Assembly (NCBI GenBank): GCA_000727475.1
Contig: KL647320.1
Span: forward strand, 496,001 to 560,000
DNA length: 64,000 bases
DNA from: Sarcocystis neurona
Lineage: Eukaryota; Apicomplexa; Conoidasida; Eucoccidiorida; Sarcocystidae
Reading direction: 5' to 3'
The notes below the pieces were generated by a model that did not search any database, was not told the origin of the DNA, and was given only the letters and a program-made list of their open reading frames with translations. The translations under genes were made by a program, and so were the position numbers. Shown here piece by piece: positions 23,818 through 36,076 of this stretch. The first letter of the stretch is position 1. Each line of letters begins with the position of its first letter.

Positions 23818-26800
23818 TCAGGCCCCGTTGTAGGTGATGTCAAGCATATGCCGTTCGAGAATCTTCTCGAGTTCTTTAAAGAACTGATTCCGATGCTGAG
23901 GATCATACATGAGCCCGTGATTGCCTTCAAGTAGTTTGACACTTGAATGAGATGTTCGATTCTTGTGCTCTTCTTCTGCACGTGATTTGGTCGACGGGCA
24001 CGCAGGTCGTTCCGATTGTTCATCTGCATTCGACGAAGAAAAACAAGGAACTTTTTCTGTGGTCTCTGTTCCCCCGGAAACTTCTGGGAATATGCTTTGC
24101 TTCTGCTTCGCTAGGAGGTTGCATCTGCTCTGATGTGTTTCTGTCTCCGAACTTCTTCCTTTACCGTTTATCCTCAAGTTTGCCATGCCTTCAGTTATTT
24201 CATTCGCTGTGTTCGTAATATCTTGCGTCAAAGAATCTTCTTCAGATAAATTTCCACTACCTTCGGCGCTTGTGTCAGGGGAACGCGTCTCAGGGGATGA
24301 CAACGCAGGCTCTTGTGCGGGATGATGGTCTTTTGTGAAAAGACTAAACCAACCAGCGAAGAGGGTATCATCTTGAAGTTTCAAGTCGCCACGCGCTCGG
24401 AAGACTGTACAGGGTACGTCTGTGAAGCGCATAAGTGCAGAATGTACGCACAGGAAAGTACTTTGGCTGCAATAGTACAAATTCTACAAATTATACATTG
24501 GGCAGTAACAGTAGTAGTAGCTGTGCTGGAAGGACGAGGAGCAGGGGAAGTAGCTGTAGTGTGAAAGTGCCGCAGCAGCAGGAGATGATGGAGAGTTCCA
24601 AACGGGTAAAGTAGTATGTGGAGTATTACAAGGACTATTAGAGTGAAGCGGAGTAGGTAGCAAACACTAATAATGCTTTTGGGACTAGTTCTGGTAGAGT
24701 GCGCAGGAGGAGCAGGAGTAGCTGTGATACCCGTAACAATAGCAGTTGTGGTAGTAGTAGCAGTCGTAATAATAATAATAATAGTAGAGTAGTACACCAT
24801 AAAAAACAGCAGTACTGTGAAGCGTTCTACTAGCAGTAGTAGCAGTATCAGGAATTGTTGTACGGTTAGTGCTAACCGCAGTTGTTACACCTTTGCCTTT
24901 CTCCTGCACAGAGCCACTTGTACGTACGGTGTCGATTTCCAACATCTGATCCTGCAGATGTGCTAACCTTGTAAGCGTGAATTGTGCGCAGTCAAAATTC
25001 CCCTGCATTCGTTACCGACAGAGTATCCTAACTGCATGTTAAGTTTACGGCTGCACACGAATATGAGCGCATATTTCCTGGAGTCTGTATGCTCTCGAAT
25101 AAGGTGGTACGGATCGCGTTGTGAAGACTTGCGGAGCATGGGTGTCCCCCCGCATCCCGAGACGAATGACCAAAACTAGTCATAAGCTTACTCAGCGGCT
25201 TGTCCGGCAGTGTGCAGACATAATCGTCCAAAAGCTTGTGATCGTTGCGAAGCATCGGCTCGTATGTCTTCCACAAGTCAGGCTGAAAGAGCACTTCATT
25301 ACAACTCCACCCCCGTAATTCCCTCTAACAAAGATCACAGCAGTAAAAAAACCTCGATGAAAAAAGTGTTATAGATCTCCCTTCATGTACGCTTGTAACT
25401 GTGTCTGTACAATGTTATTCTATATTTACGTGTGTATATATATGTGTATGTGTCTATGTGTGGATTTTTGTCTGTCTGTCTGTGCGCACCTGCGTATGTG
25501 TGTATATATGTCTTCACGTATGTATGTATATATGTATGTATGTATATATGTATGTATGTATGTATGCATGAATGTATGTATGTATGTATGTATGTATGTA
25601 TGTATGTACGTGTCTCTGTATGTACGTATGTATGGTTGCTTGAATGTTCTTCACACTCAGCAGCGGGAATCTCCGTTCTCGACCGTCGTCTGTAGAAATC
25701 AAGTGAATCTGTCGTCTTCAAGACGCCCACACTGTTGGCTTGCTTTTGTTTTGAAAGGTGTGGACTGCGAATATTTTCGCAGCGATATAGAGCGATGGGA
25801 CGGAAGCTCCCTTTGTGCGTTTCCTGTGTTGCTCGTTCCCCTCCATACGTATTTAGGGGTACAGTGAAGTTCTGCCTCATCTAGGTCCTGGGGAAAGCAT
25901 GTACTGCATGTGCGTCTTCAACAGGCTTGTGTTCGATTGTTCTCTGAATGATAAGGGTGCCATTTACTACCGACAATCACTGAGATTCAGTCGAATGCGC
26001 CCCATCGTGACAACTCTACCTGGACCTAAAAAAAGCGAAAAAGCTGGAAGTGCCGTCTCAGCAGTCATGAACAAAACGTACTTTACGTGATATCTCACTC
26101 CACCGCAATCGTGCTAGGTGGGCCCCTCCTAAAAGAAGAACGATGGACTTTCCTCTGCTTTGGTTGCCTCTGCCTAGATACATATGCAATTTCTTTTTCG
26201 CTGTCTGGCGAAAGAAACGAGTACTTTGTTCTTCCGCGAATGTCCCACCTCCGGCGCTGCTTAAATTAGGATGCTGTTTTCCCCCCCTGATCACCTTCCT
26301 TCTGAAGGCGATATAACGTGTTGCGGCATACAGTACAGTTGGAAGCGGGTGACATGTGTATGCCCTGTATATCCAAATTTTCGACCTCCGCTACTGCACA
26401 AGTATATGGAGGGATACAGAGAGAGCGACAACTGCAGTGCGTGCAGAAGTATAGCGAGCGACAACTGCAGTGCGTGTGTAAGTATATCAATCGAGAAAGA
26501 GAGCTGGCTTGGAATGCTTGTGAGAGTAAAGCTGCCGAGCTTTCTGCTGTGAAGCAGCAACGGTGCGTACCTGAAATTCTTCAGTAGAAAGGGTGGCCGT
26601 CATACGCCACGGCCGCTTTGGCTGGGGGATGTCGGGACTAACCATTGACGCAAAGATAACTCTATCCGGCAGCCGAATCCGTGTATTGTCTCGCCGCCGT
26701 TGGTTGATAGCGCAGCACAACTCGTAGGCTATCCAGCATCCCATCGAGTAACCAATCAGGATATAAGGGACGGTGCTACAGATCTAGCAGTCCACAGCAG

Positions 26801-29397
26801 TAAGCCAAATGGCAATGAAATGAATTCAAGAAATGCAGACGGAGACAAGCATACGTCGGGGGCACTGGTCTAGCCAGACCAAGGATCTAGAGAGGAAGCA
26901 AAGCACGCCCGAAGAGACAATGTGCAAGCTGTCCGATGATACGATTCTACGGAGCGTCACGAGCTGGGCGTTCAGCAGAAATTGGAGTTACTGCTGCAGG
27001 AAACATGCAAGTGATTGGGCTTATGTGCGCGAGCTTTTCCTGCTATTGTTTTGTCTTCACCCAGCTGTTACATGTTAGTATATAAACCTGATCAAAAGGG
27101 TGCAGTCAGCTATTTGAGAGCAATTTGACCGTCAACGACACCAAGTCAGCTAGTGCCACGTCCCAAAGACAGATTCGTGTAACGCGGGATTTGGATGACA
27201 GGTTTACGCGTATGTATATATAAATATATATATATATATATAGATTACTTTTTCCCCGCCAAGAGAAGCTACTTCGACGGAAAGATGTGCACAGTTGAAC
27301 CTACGTGAAGGGGAAACCGTGGTTCGTACACGGCAACGAGGTACCCTGATAAGATGCACACAGGATTCTTGCTGAGCGCAGCCACTTATGCAAAAGTGCA
27401 GTCCTCTGATCCAATAGACACAGAAGTGTTTTAGTCGAATGGGACAGCGTTTTGTCGCACTCAGTCTATCCCTGTTAAGAAGACACAGTGTAGGGTTTCT
27501 CACTCTGTTGAACTGGGTAGAGGTCTGCGCGAATCAGCCTGCGGTAGCAAGAAGTAGGCGTCTGCGGCTTGGTTCTGGCATTTTAATCACTTCGTTTATG
27601 CACCAACGAGCAGCAAGTGAAACAGATCGCTACAAGGTGAAAGAACGACTATTTTGCTGTGTGCAACTATCGTCGCCTGACAAAGGCCGCGAATTTCCCT
27701 ACCACCACGCGACATCCCCAAATGCTAATCACTGTCGTTTCGCACCAGTACTGCTCCCCTGAACGCGATTTAGGCTTTTGTCTCTTTCCACTACCACGTT
27801 CAGTTGGCAACAGACATGCAGGTTAACAACTCGGCTGCTTGGGAAGTAATGACAGTGAGAGTTTTGTGCAGCGCTTACTAGTGACTCAACGACGTCGAGT
27901 ATTTCCGCAGCACACGCTTGCACTGATGGTGGAAGAGCCTCTTTACTACGGACGCCTCTTCCTGGTAGTTGAGCTGCCAGCATCTGAATGTTATCCTTCG
28001 CACATAGCGACGCCAACGAATTAGGCATAGGTGCTCTTGGAGACCCCAAAGTAGTCCACACGGTAAAATCCATACCTATTTGAGTGGTAATCATAAGAAT
28101 TGTCACAACCGTTGGCGTTCTGACTGAGCCAAGGTAACCAGGTATTTTGCAGGATCGACGCACTCAACTTCTGCCACTGGTAATAACATTGTCATCACGT
28201 GTTTCTCTGTTGATGCCGACGCAGAGTCTCGGCCGCTGAGAAAAGTTTTGTCGGCTGTTGGGCATTATGCTTGGGTTCTCAGAAGTGACCATACAACGTG
28301 AAAACGGTGTATACAAGCAGGTTGCAATTCCTGCAGGTACCGCGGTTCACGATCGGCAAAACAGACGATCAAACGTGTCCTGTATTGTGCCGTGCATTAT
28401 TTACGCGCACGCTGGAATATATACATGCAACATCACGGGGATATTCGCGTCCACTATTGTCCGGGTTGACGTTCTGAAGGTCGTACAAACCGCTGTAATA
28501 GTTGGACTGGTCAGAAACTCCCGCATTTTTTGTGAGGCCCACCCGCTGATATCTCGGCAACACTGTATGTGGGTATTAATACACGGTCAGGTTCCTGGTG
28601 TAGAATCCTGTTCGCTGCCGTGCCACGCAGTTCAACAGTGCCACTGCAGCGTGCACATAATCTGCATCTATGCTGAATTTTCCGGTGTGTGTTTTCCAAA
28701 TTCAACCACACAGTACGCATCTAAGGAGCAAGGACACAGAGCGAGAACCGGAATTTTTCCACTGGCGTGGGGTTGCAACCGGGGCCAGCGCTATGAAAGA
28801 CTGTTTTACACGCTGTAAACCCCGTGCAGGGGGTTTTAGCTGATAGAGTGGTCGGCAGAGGCAAGAAGGATCTCGTATCTAAGTGTCCATTCTCGATAGT
28901 GGCCATGTTGACTACCGCAACTTAAGACACCTCATATCACTCGTTGTACCAGCGTTGCACAGCAACAGAGAATCTCTAAGACCTATATGTAAAATCTGGT
29001 TTACCCAACGGTAGGGTGCTTTGAGTATAAAGGCAGCAACAGCACTTGTACTCAAACCCAAGTACTTTTTCGATGGGCAGACGTTAAAGCTTGCAGAAAG
29101 CGTGTAGCTTTGCAGGAGTAGTGGCACCTGCAGCCAACTCGGACGTTGACCAATCTAGCCTTGTCGACCTGGGTTACGTAGTAAGAGGGAGCTTGTGCTG
29201 AAGAAAAGGAAAAGCTGCACACGACGCAAACGACACACATTCGAAAAATCGAAGTCCAAATGCTCGTTTGCCACTGACCTACCTGCTCCGTGGAAGCAAA
29301 AAATGCGGATGAGGGGATCTGAGGACACATCCTTGGGCACCGGGCGTGGAAACCACTTTTTGAAGTGCGGATGTGCTTCCAGTTGATGCGGCTCCAT
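23818..29397 (-). CDS. Type II thioesterase domain protein (alpha/beta hydrolase)
   Basis: These enzymes hydrolyse acyl chains from carrier-protein thioesters, usually editing or releasing products of polyketide or fatty-acid synthases. Exon 1 (29283-29397, ATG at 29397) gives WFPRPVPKD and IRIFCFHGAG. Exon 2 (27879-28075) gives GMDFTVWTTLGSP, IQMLAAQLPGRGVR and EILDVVESL. Exon 3 (26571-26783) has the nucleophile elbow PYILIGYSMGCWIAYEL (GxSxG). Exon 4 (25192-25282) has PDLWKTYEPMLRNDHKLLDDY. Exon 5 (23818-24419) has VPCTVFRARGDLKLQDD with the acidic residue and LLEGNHGLMYDP with the catalytic His. All joins keep frame, giving about 405 residues. A 13-codon exon at 25905-25943 may lie between exons 3 and 4, where the family normally has extra residues. 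An insert of about 120 residues rich in Ser, Glu and Thr separates the Asp and His segments. Coccidia carry giant type I FAS/PKS proteins, the likely partners; that is inference. Confidence 0.9.
24500..24850. repeat. TAG/TAA-type trinucleotide patches in thioesterase intron
   Basis: Short runs of AGT/GTA and AATAAT trinucleotides occur within the intron before the last exon of the thioesterase gene. Open frames encoding Tyr or Thr runs here are repeat products. Confidence 0.6.
25420..25640. repeat. TATG/CATA tetranucleotide microsatellite
   Basis: Long TATG runs with TG-rich flanks, lying in a thioesterase intron. Confidence 0.9.
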
Positions 29398-32300
29398 TGT
29401 AAAAAAGGAAGAAAACAAAGGCTCTGCTACCCTACGCGTTGTCCCACGCGTAGTTCACAAGTTTTCTCAACAATGCCCCTTAGTTCAGAGAAGGCATCAA
29501 AGAAGGCGATTAGTGGAGCGAAGCGCGCCACCGCTGTGATTTTAAAAATTAACGCATAAGAGTCCACCAGCGTGGCGGACGTTCTTGCTCGACCGCAGCA
29601 ATAGGAGTTCCCACACGATAGTTCGTACGTAAATACAGAAATACAAAACAGGCCTTACTGAAGAAAGTGCGTGCAAGCAGAAACTGACGCTGACGAGGGG
29701 AGCAACGACCTTTTTCACCTCAGTCAAATAGAGAAAAGTACCAGGAAATCTGTTGCGCCTCTCGGCAAACTGAAGCGATTATACACTTCGCGCGCAGCGG
29801 ACCTGCGAATTAGTCGTTTTATGAGAAGTACGGGGGATAGCATACGAGGGAAATATTAAAGAGGGCCAACTGTGCACTACGTAGGACGGGAGCTTCGCAG
29901 ACAGCAGAGGTTCGGCAATGCGAGGTGAGTACGCGCAATTTGCGAGCGGCTCAAGGCACAAACAGGCACGTTGACAGGAGGTCGGTGCACAGCCGGTTTT
30001 TTGTCGCATGGATGATGCAACCATACACAGCAAGGGGCAGCACATGTGCACATCTAGGTATAACGGTGAAAGACAGGATTTTCTTGGGAAAAACTCATAG
30101 GCCGAACGAGAAATACGTGATAAGTATGTCCGGGTCCCAGCAAGTCCAGGTCGTCTCAACATGGACATCTGCACCTTCGAGGAAGGCGAAAGTGCCCTGC
30201 GAACAGCAAAAACGACTTCAAGTTGGCAACAGACGCAAATCAACGGGAAAAAAACGATGTAAAAGTCTCAAAGGAAGTAGACTTAGTACGGAGGGCTGCT
30301 GGCTGTCTGCCGTAGCTTCCCACGCCCCGCGGCTTCCGCTGGAACATTTTTACATTCGAATGGCTGTGTGCTTTTTTTCCATCTTTTAGCTGTTGAAGTG
30401 TACAGGGAGGACATGGCAGCAAGTACAATGGCAGATACATGGACCCCTGGGCCACCATGGGAGGAATACATGTGTACTTACGTGTAAGTTTTCTTCACCA
30501 TGTTTTTGCGAGGAGTCGCCGGTATCTCGAATCGCCGTAACGTTCAGACACACCTGCATATATCAGACACTGAGCGTCGTTTACGTTGTGTACACTGTAG
30601 CGCATATATCGGCAACGGAGCATCAACGAGGTGGTTATGCGGGAACTCCTGAACGACGTTGGGCGGAAAAAGCCACCTCCAGAAGGCACGTGCGTGCATT
30701 TGGCATATGCTGAGGACGCAAAAATTTTTATCCGCTGCCAATCTACTAGATTGGTTCGATTGAACAAAAGAACAAAGGGCAAACTTTTTATAAAACATAG
30801 CTCTGCAGAGCTAGGATCGAAGAATAATAGTGTGTAAAGGAGCGAATTAGTAGGCTCGAAGTGCGTACCTGCTCGTGCATTTGTGCCTCCCCGTTCCAGC
30901 TTCAAAGAAGCAGATTCGTCCGTAACAGCAGCAATCTGTTTTGGTCAACCGAGAGAGAAACTATGCTCATTTCCCAGCTAAACTCCCGTGGGAGTATGGT
31001 ACTGCGTACAGTGGCATACGCTAGACGGATGACGCTGTACACACACGCCTACGTGATTCAGTGGAGCAATTGGTGGCGCGTAAGAAGAGCTCAGGTGCTA
31101 GAAAAGAAACGTCCTGCGTCTCCTCAAAAGATAGCCGTCATCTGCGGGGTGTCTAACAAATGGTGATAAAGAGGCATGAATGAAAAGTCGTGCCTGTGTG
31201 TACAGGTGACTGTAAAAAGGGAAGCAACGCACTGTCATCGACAAATACATGTTACGTAAACCGAAACTGTGAGGAGGGAGGCAAAAAGTCTCTGCGTGAG
31301 GTGACAAGAATGTGCTCGGGATGCGGGGAAGACTAAACCTTCTGCCTGCCGCTGAGCCCGAACGCGCACAGAACAGAAAGAATGCAGCTGTTAGATTGAT
31401 AATTCCCGTTGGGGATGTATCAGAAGGAAAAGGTGCTGGCTGCACTGCTTAAGTGAAGCACTCGTGCACGTACGGGGTCAAGTCTAGACTCGAGTAGCAC
31501 AAGTCCAGCAGAAGTGGCGTCACAAACACAGCAGACCTACCCTTATCGAATAGGGTAAAAAATTTGCATCAGAAAGCGTCGACGCGTCCTGCGCAAGAAG
31601 AATAGGTTTCTGCTAAGAGGGAAGTGCCTCGTCCAGTGTGTGCCACTCATTAGGTTTAGTCGCAAGTTTGGACAATAAAGCTGTTTTCGTCTACAGAGTG
31701 CAGTGCCCTTGTTTAGCGTGTGGTCCTGTCGGTCAAAGCAATTCACACGCGGCGCTCATACGGCAGTGAAGGCGGGAGACAAATATTTGTTTCCCAAGTA
31801 ACACACTCACCTTGCTTCACTTTTTCCCTCGTCAGGTTCACGAACGGCCTCTTCCTTCTGAATTTCTATCACTTCCATCTGCGCTCGTGATTTTGGTCGT
31901 CTGCGCTGTCGCTTAGGTCGACTGGGTGAAATGTTGCAGCCTTCTCAGGCAGCGCTCTTCAAGTTATACAGATATGTGTCTGACGGCTGTTGAAGCCTAG
32001 GAAGCAGCTTCTACAATTCTATGGCAGACCAACATAGTGCCAACATTATATTAGACAACGTGTCCATGTCCGCTTCGCGTTTTGCATTGTTATTCTGGCG
32101 TTTTTGCGGGCTGTGTCTGCACTAAGGTAAAACGAACGGCGAAAACGAGGACAACACGCCTGCTGCAGTTATTCCTGTACCTTTCGGCTGCATGCCGGTG
32201 GCACATCTATTGAATTACGACGCACACATTTGTGTGTATAAACACTCGAGTCAGGCATATATCAATGAGGCCAGGCACCATCCGAGGACAGGGAAGTATC

Positions 32301-33311
32301 AGCAGGGTATATGACTACTCCGAGTTCTGTGTACTTAGCGACGGGCGCTAGCTGGTTTTCGTTTCGTTAGATCCTAGGCGTGTGAACGTATCCTTCCGTA
32401 CATACGTAGCCGCTAAGGAACTCTGCCGGTTTCGGCGGCTCTTCTCATGTAATAGGGCGTTCGTGGTACACCGTATGCGCTAGTGGCTGCTATCGCCCGA
32501 TGCTGTTGCTGATAACTACGCCACACAACATCCCCAAGAACCTCAGGTCTCTTCAGCGACATGTCACAGACATGGATCAGCATACCCGTTTCCTCCTATC
32601 ATTCCAACGAGACCTTGTACATTTTCTCTGTTCTCTTGTGTGTCTGCCCTACGTGTATTCGTGATACACACAGTCTACTTCTGTGGTACGCGTATCTTTT
32701 TCACACCTTGACACGAAAATGCTAGTTGTTACACGGTGTGCGTATTCTGCACGAATACTTGCACACTGAAAAGCGCATCTGTAGAAAACGAAAGCATCCG
32801 TATCAGCGAAGCATCCACGCTGGACGAGTACGCATCTCCCGTCTTGTGCACGTGCACGCGCTCTTCACATACATGCGCACATCCATCGCTTATACACATA
32901 TATGTATATACGTGTTTAGGGACACAAAATCATACCTCTACATACGGTCATACAAGTATAGACCACATGTACGTGTCTGAGTCTGATTTGAGCGTTCAGG
33001 CGCGGCTGTTGCGCACATGCTGGCCATTAGGCGGCACGTTGAGTTATATATACAGACTCACAAGAAACACACGCAGGTAGACGCTCGCATATACACCCGA
33101 ACATACATGCGCACACAGAAGGAACAGCAGGGTTGCATGTTAAACAGTCGAAAGGAGCGGACTCTGCAGTAGCGGCGGCTACACACTCCGGAGCCCGCAC
33201 TCTCCGGCAGCCCACCTGTCCAGCCTCAGCGATAAGAAAACAGCCATTTGCACACGTAGACGGGGGAGTTCACAATCACACACACAGAGGCCGATGTACC
33301 AACACGCATAA

Positions 33312-33342
<31 letters not shown>

Positions 33343-36000
33343 TCTATTCGTTTATGCGCACACGTGCAAGATGCCTATATACATATATATATATATATAT
33401 ATGTACATCCATAGAATTAAACACAGGTGTGCCATATATACCCATGTACACCGACACAAACACATCCACACCCACACAGAAGAATGCAAATAAGTGCACA
33501 GACGTACGTCCAAATGTGAATATACCCATATACTTTCTATACGTACACAAGCAAGGCCGCTAAAACGTTTTCTCCTCTGGGCTGAAGTCGTCGAGCGTAA
33601 AACTGTTAAGCGGATGACGGTCTAGTGCTCCTTTGTTCTTCCTTTTTCCATCATCTACGATCAATTCACACACCACGGAGAAAAAAGACGACCAACTAAA
33701 AGGTGTAAAGCCAACTCGGTGCCTACTCGTGGGTATACGGAAGAGCAAAGCTTTGTCTTGTGAATACACCCAGCAAAATTTTTGTTATATGAATCGCACA
33801 CGACGCCACATACACACACAACGTGCTCTCCCCTATATCCACAGATCGAAATACACATATGTGTATGTTTCTGTACATGCGTATGCATATGAACGGTAAC
33901 ACTTATTGCACAGAGAGGTATATATGGATGTGTGAAATTTCTGAAGAAAGTCGCTTGTGAAAAATTCTACAGAATCAGAAGCAAGAAGAGAAAGACGACA
34001 GGGTCAAAGGCCGCCAGATTGACATCAAAGCTTGGCACACGCTCGGCCTTGCTCGTCTACGGCTTTAGACTCTTCTTCGGGAAAACCACTTGCCAAAGCA
34101 AAATTTCGTCCCCCAGGCATATACACGTATTTGCAAGTATACGCATACATATATATATATATGTGGACTTTATATGCACTTAGAGAGATCCACACGTGGA
34201 AACCTCTGCCCAGACGTACACTTGAAATGATACGTAGTGTGCGCCAACTCGCGCTTTATGAAGTAAGCAATCAACATTCACACACCTTCGTGGATCTCCG
34301 CCTCCACACACCTGTAAATACATATATATATATGCTTGCAGGGGTTTATATATATATGCATATATATATATTTACAGATCCACGGGTGTATACCTAAATA
34401 CACTTGTACACATATGTATGAACACATACCCTTTTATATGTGTATTATTCCCGTGTTGTAGTATATATGTATATATCTACAGAGTCACGTGTGTATACAC
34501 ATATCTATATATACACATTTGCACATATGTGTGAGGATGAACATGCGTCCATCTCTATACGTCTCTGCGTCTACGCGTGCACACATGCTGATGTGCACAG
34601 ATTAATGTGTACATACATAAATAAACATCTACACATACGCGCGCCCAGCCACATGCCAGCTGATTCACAAAATAGAGCCAATGAAAAGGAGTACGAGTGT
34701 TTATGTTACACCGTGTGAATATGTGGAAAGCAGTCCACAGCAAGGTTTCCTCGCCAGCGTCAATCTTCACGAGCGGCAGAAGAAGCTTGGAGCTTCTCGG
34801 CCAAAAGTTTTCTCAAACTTTCCGCAGAGAAATCAATCCCTCTACGCAGAGATGTGTGTTAGTTGTCAGCCTTGGATAAGACCCACGTAAGGGAAAGGAC
34901 GTGTGCCTACGACTACGCAGAGTGCACACTTTTTTGAAGGGTATAGAGAGGAAAAAATCCATCACAAGCAGAAGGGCTGTATACGCCTTGGGTGCGCCTA
35001 CGTGTGGACGTTTTTCTGTCATGTCTGCTCACACGTACACATGTTAAACGTGTTAGTGAGAGCGCGTGTCTCCATACGTGTTCCCCTACGTACACTATTA
35101 TCGAAGAGATACACCTGACGTATATCTATGCTGCCGATATATATGTGTACCCGTCTATACATACTCTATCTCTGTCTATCTATACATGTGTGTATAAAGC
35201 TATATGCGGCTACGGTTGCTTGATACGTATATGTATGTGTGTATTCTACTGTATCTCTTCGCAAGCATACGTATATATATATAGCTATGTGCAGCTACGA
35301 TTGCTCGATACAAGGATTCGCTACTACGTCTCCTAGACAGCAAGGATGCAAGCGCCTGCCTCTTTTTCTTGCGGTGCACGTGTTTGCACAAATCTCCCCG
35401 AACAGCGTCGTTCTACAGAAATACAAGAAACAGACGTACGTCTACAAATGTGTATACCGAAGTACAGAAAGTAGGACGGCTACTACTTGTTCGTCCCCGC
35501 GCTCCCCGTCTTCACACAACCCGGCACCCCTCCTATGAGGCCCTACACGAAGACTTGAAGAGTAAGGCTTCTCTCTTCGAGTGTACGTAGATCAAGGGAC
35601 GAGCCTGCACAGCTCTCTTAGTGTACATACACCGTAACAGCTGCCACGCGTTGACGATGACACGTCGTTGACGTGCCAGTATATTCGCGTGCCTACTCAA
35701 AACATAGCAGTCTTCTCCCTATCTTCGGTATGCAGACATGATGAGAACAACGACTTCTTCTGCGTCTCGGCTTCACACGAGCAGTGCACTCCTTTCCTGT
35801 ACTTGTGGAGTGTACAGACACCGGAATATCTGGGCACGGGCTTCAGTTGCACACAACAACAATACCTACTACTACTACTAACTACTACTACCACTACTAT
35901 ACCAGTGCATATGCAGAGTAATAGTACTATTACTACCACTTACAACAACTGCTACTACTGTCGCATACACAAAGTACTCCTACTATTACTACTTCTTACT
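29398..36000. other. Intergenic region between thioesterase start and reductase 3' end
   Basis: Unique-looking DNA to about 32.7 kb, including about 900 bases (31.8-32.7 kb) with no open frame of note, then AT/ATAC microsatellites from 32.9 to 35.3 kb. Frames near 29925-30389 and 30495-30905 are open on both strands with no recognisable content. The promoter of the thioesterase gene should lie just above 29397; no motif was assigned. CTA/ACT trinucleotides occur at 35865-36010. Confidence 0.5.
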
Positions 36001-36076
36001 AGCGACTACTACTACGCTATCGACATTTTGAAGGCACGTGAAGTCGAACAACTGCTTCCCACGGGGAGCGCCTACA

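Noticed and set aside
28258..28818. 186-codon plus-strand open frame in the first thioesterase intron
   Set aside because: No recognisable family, no exon context, and it lies opposite an intron whose exons are secure; probably chance in a stop-poor stretch.
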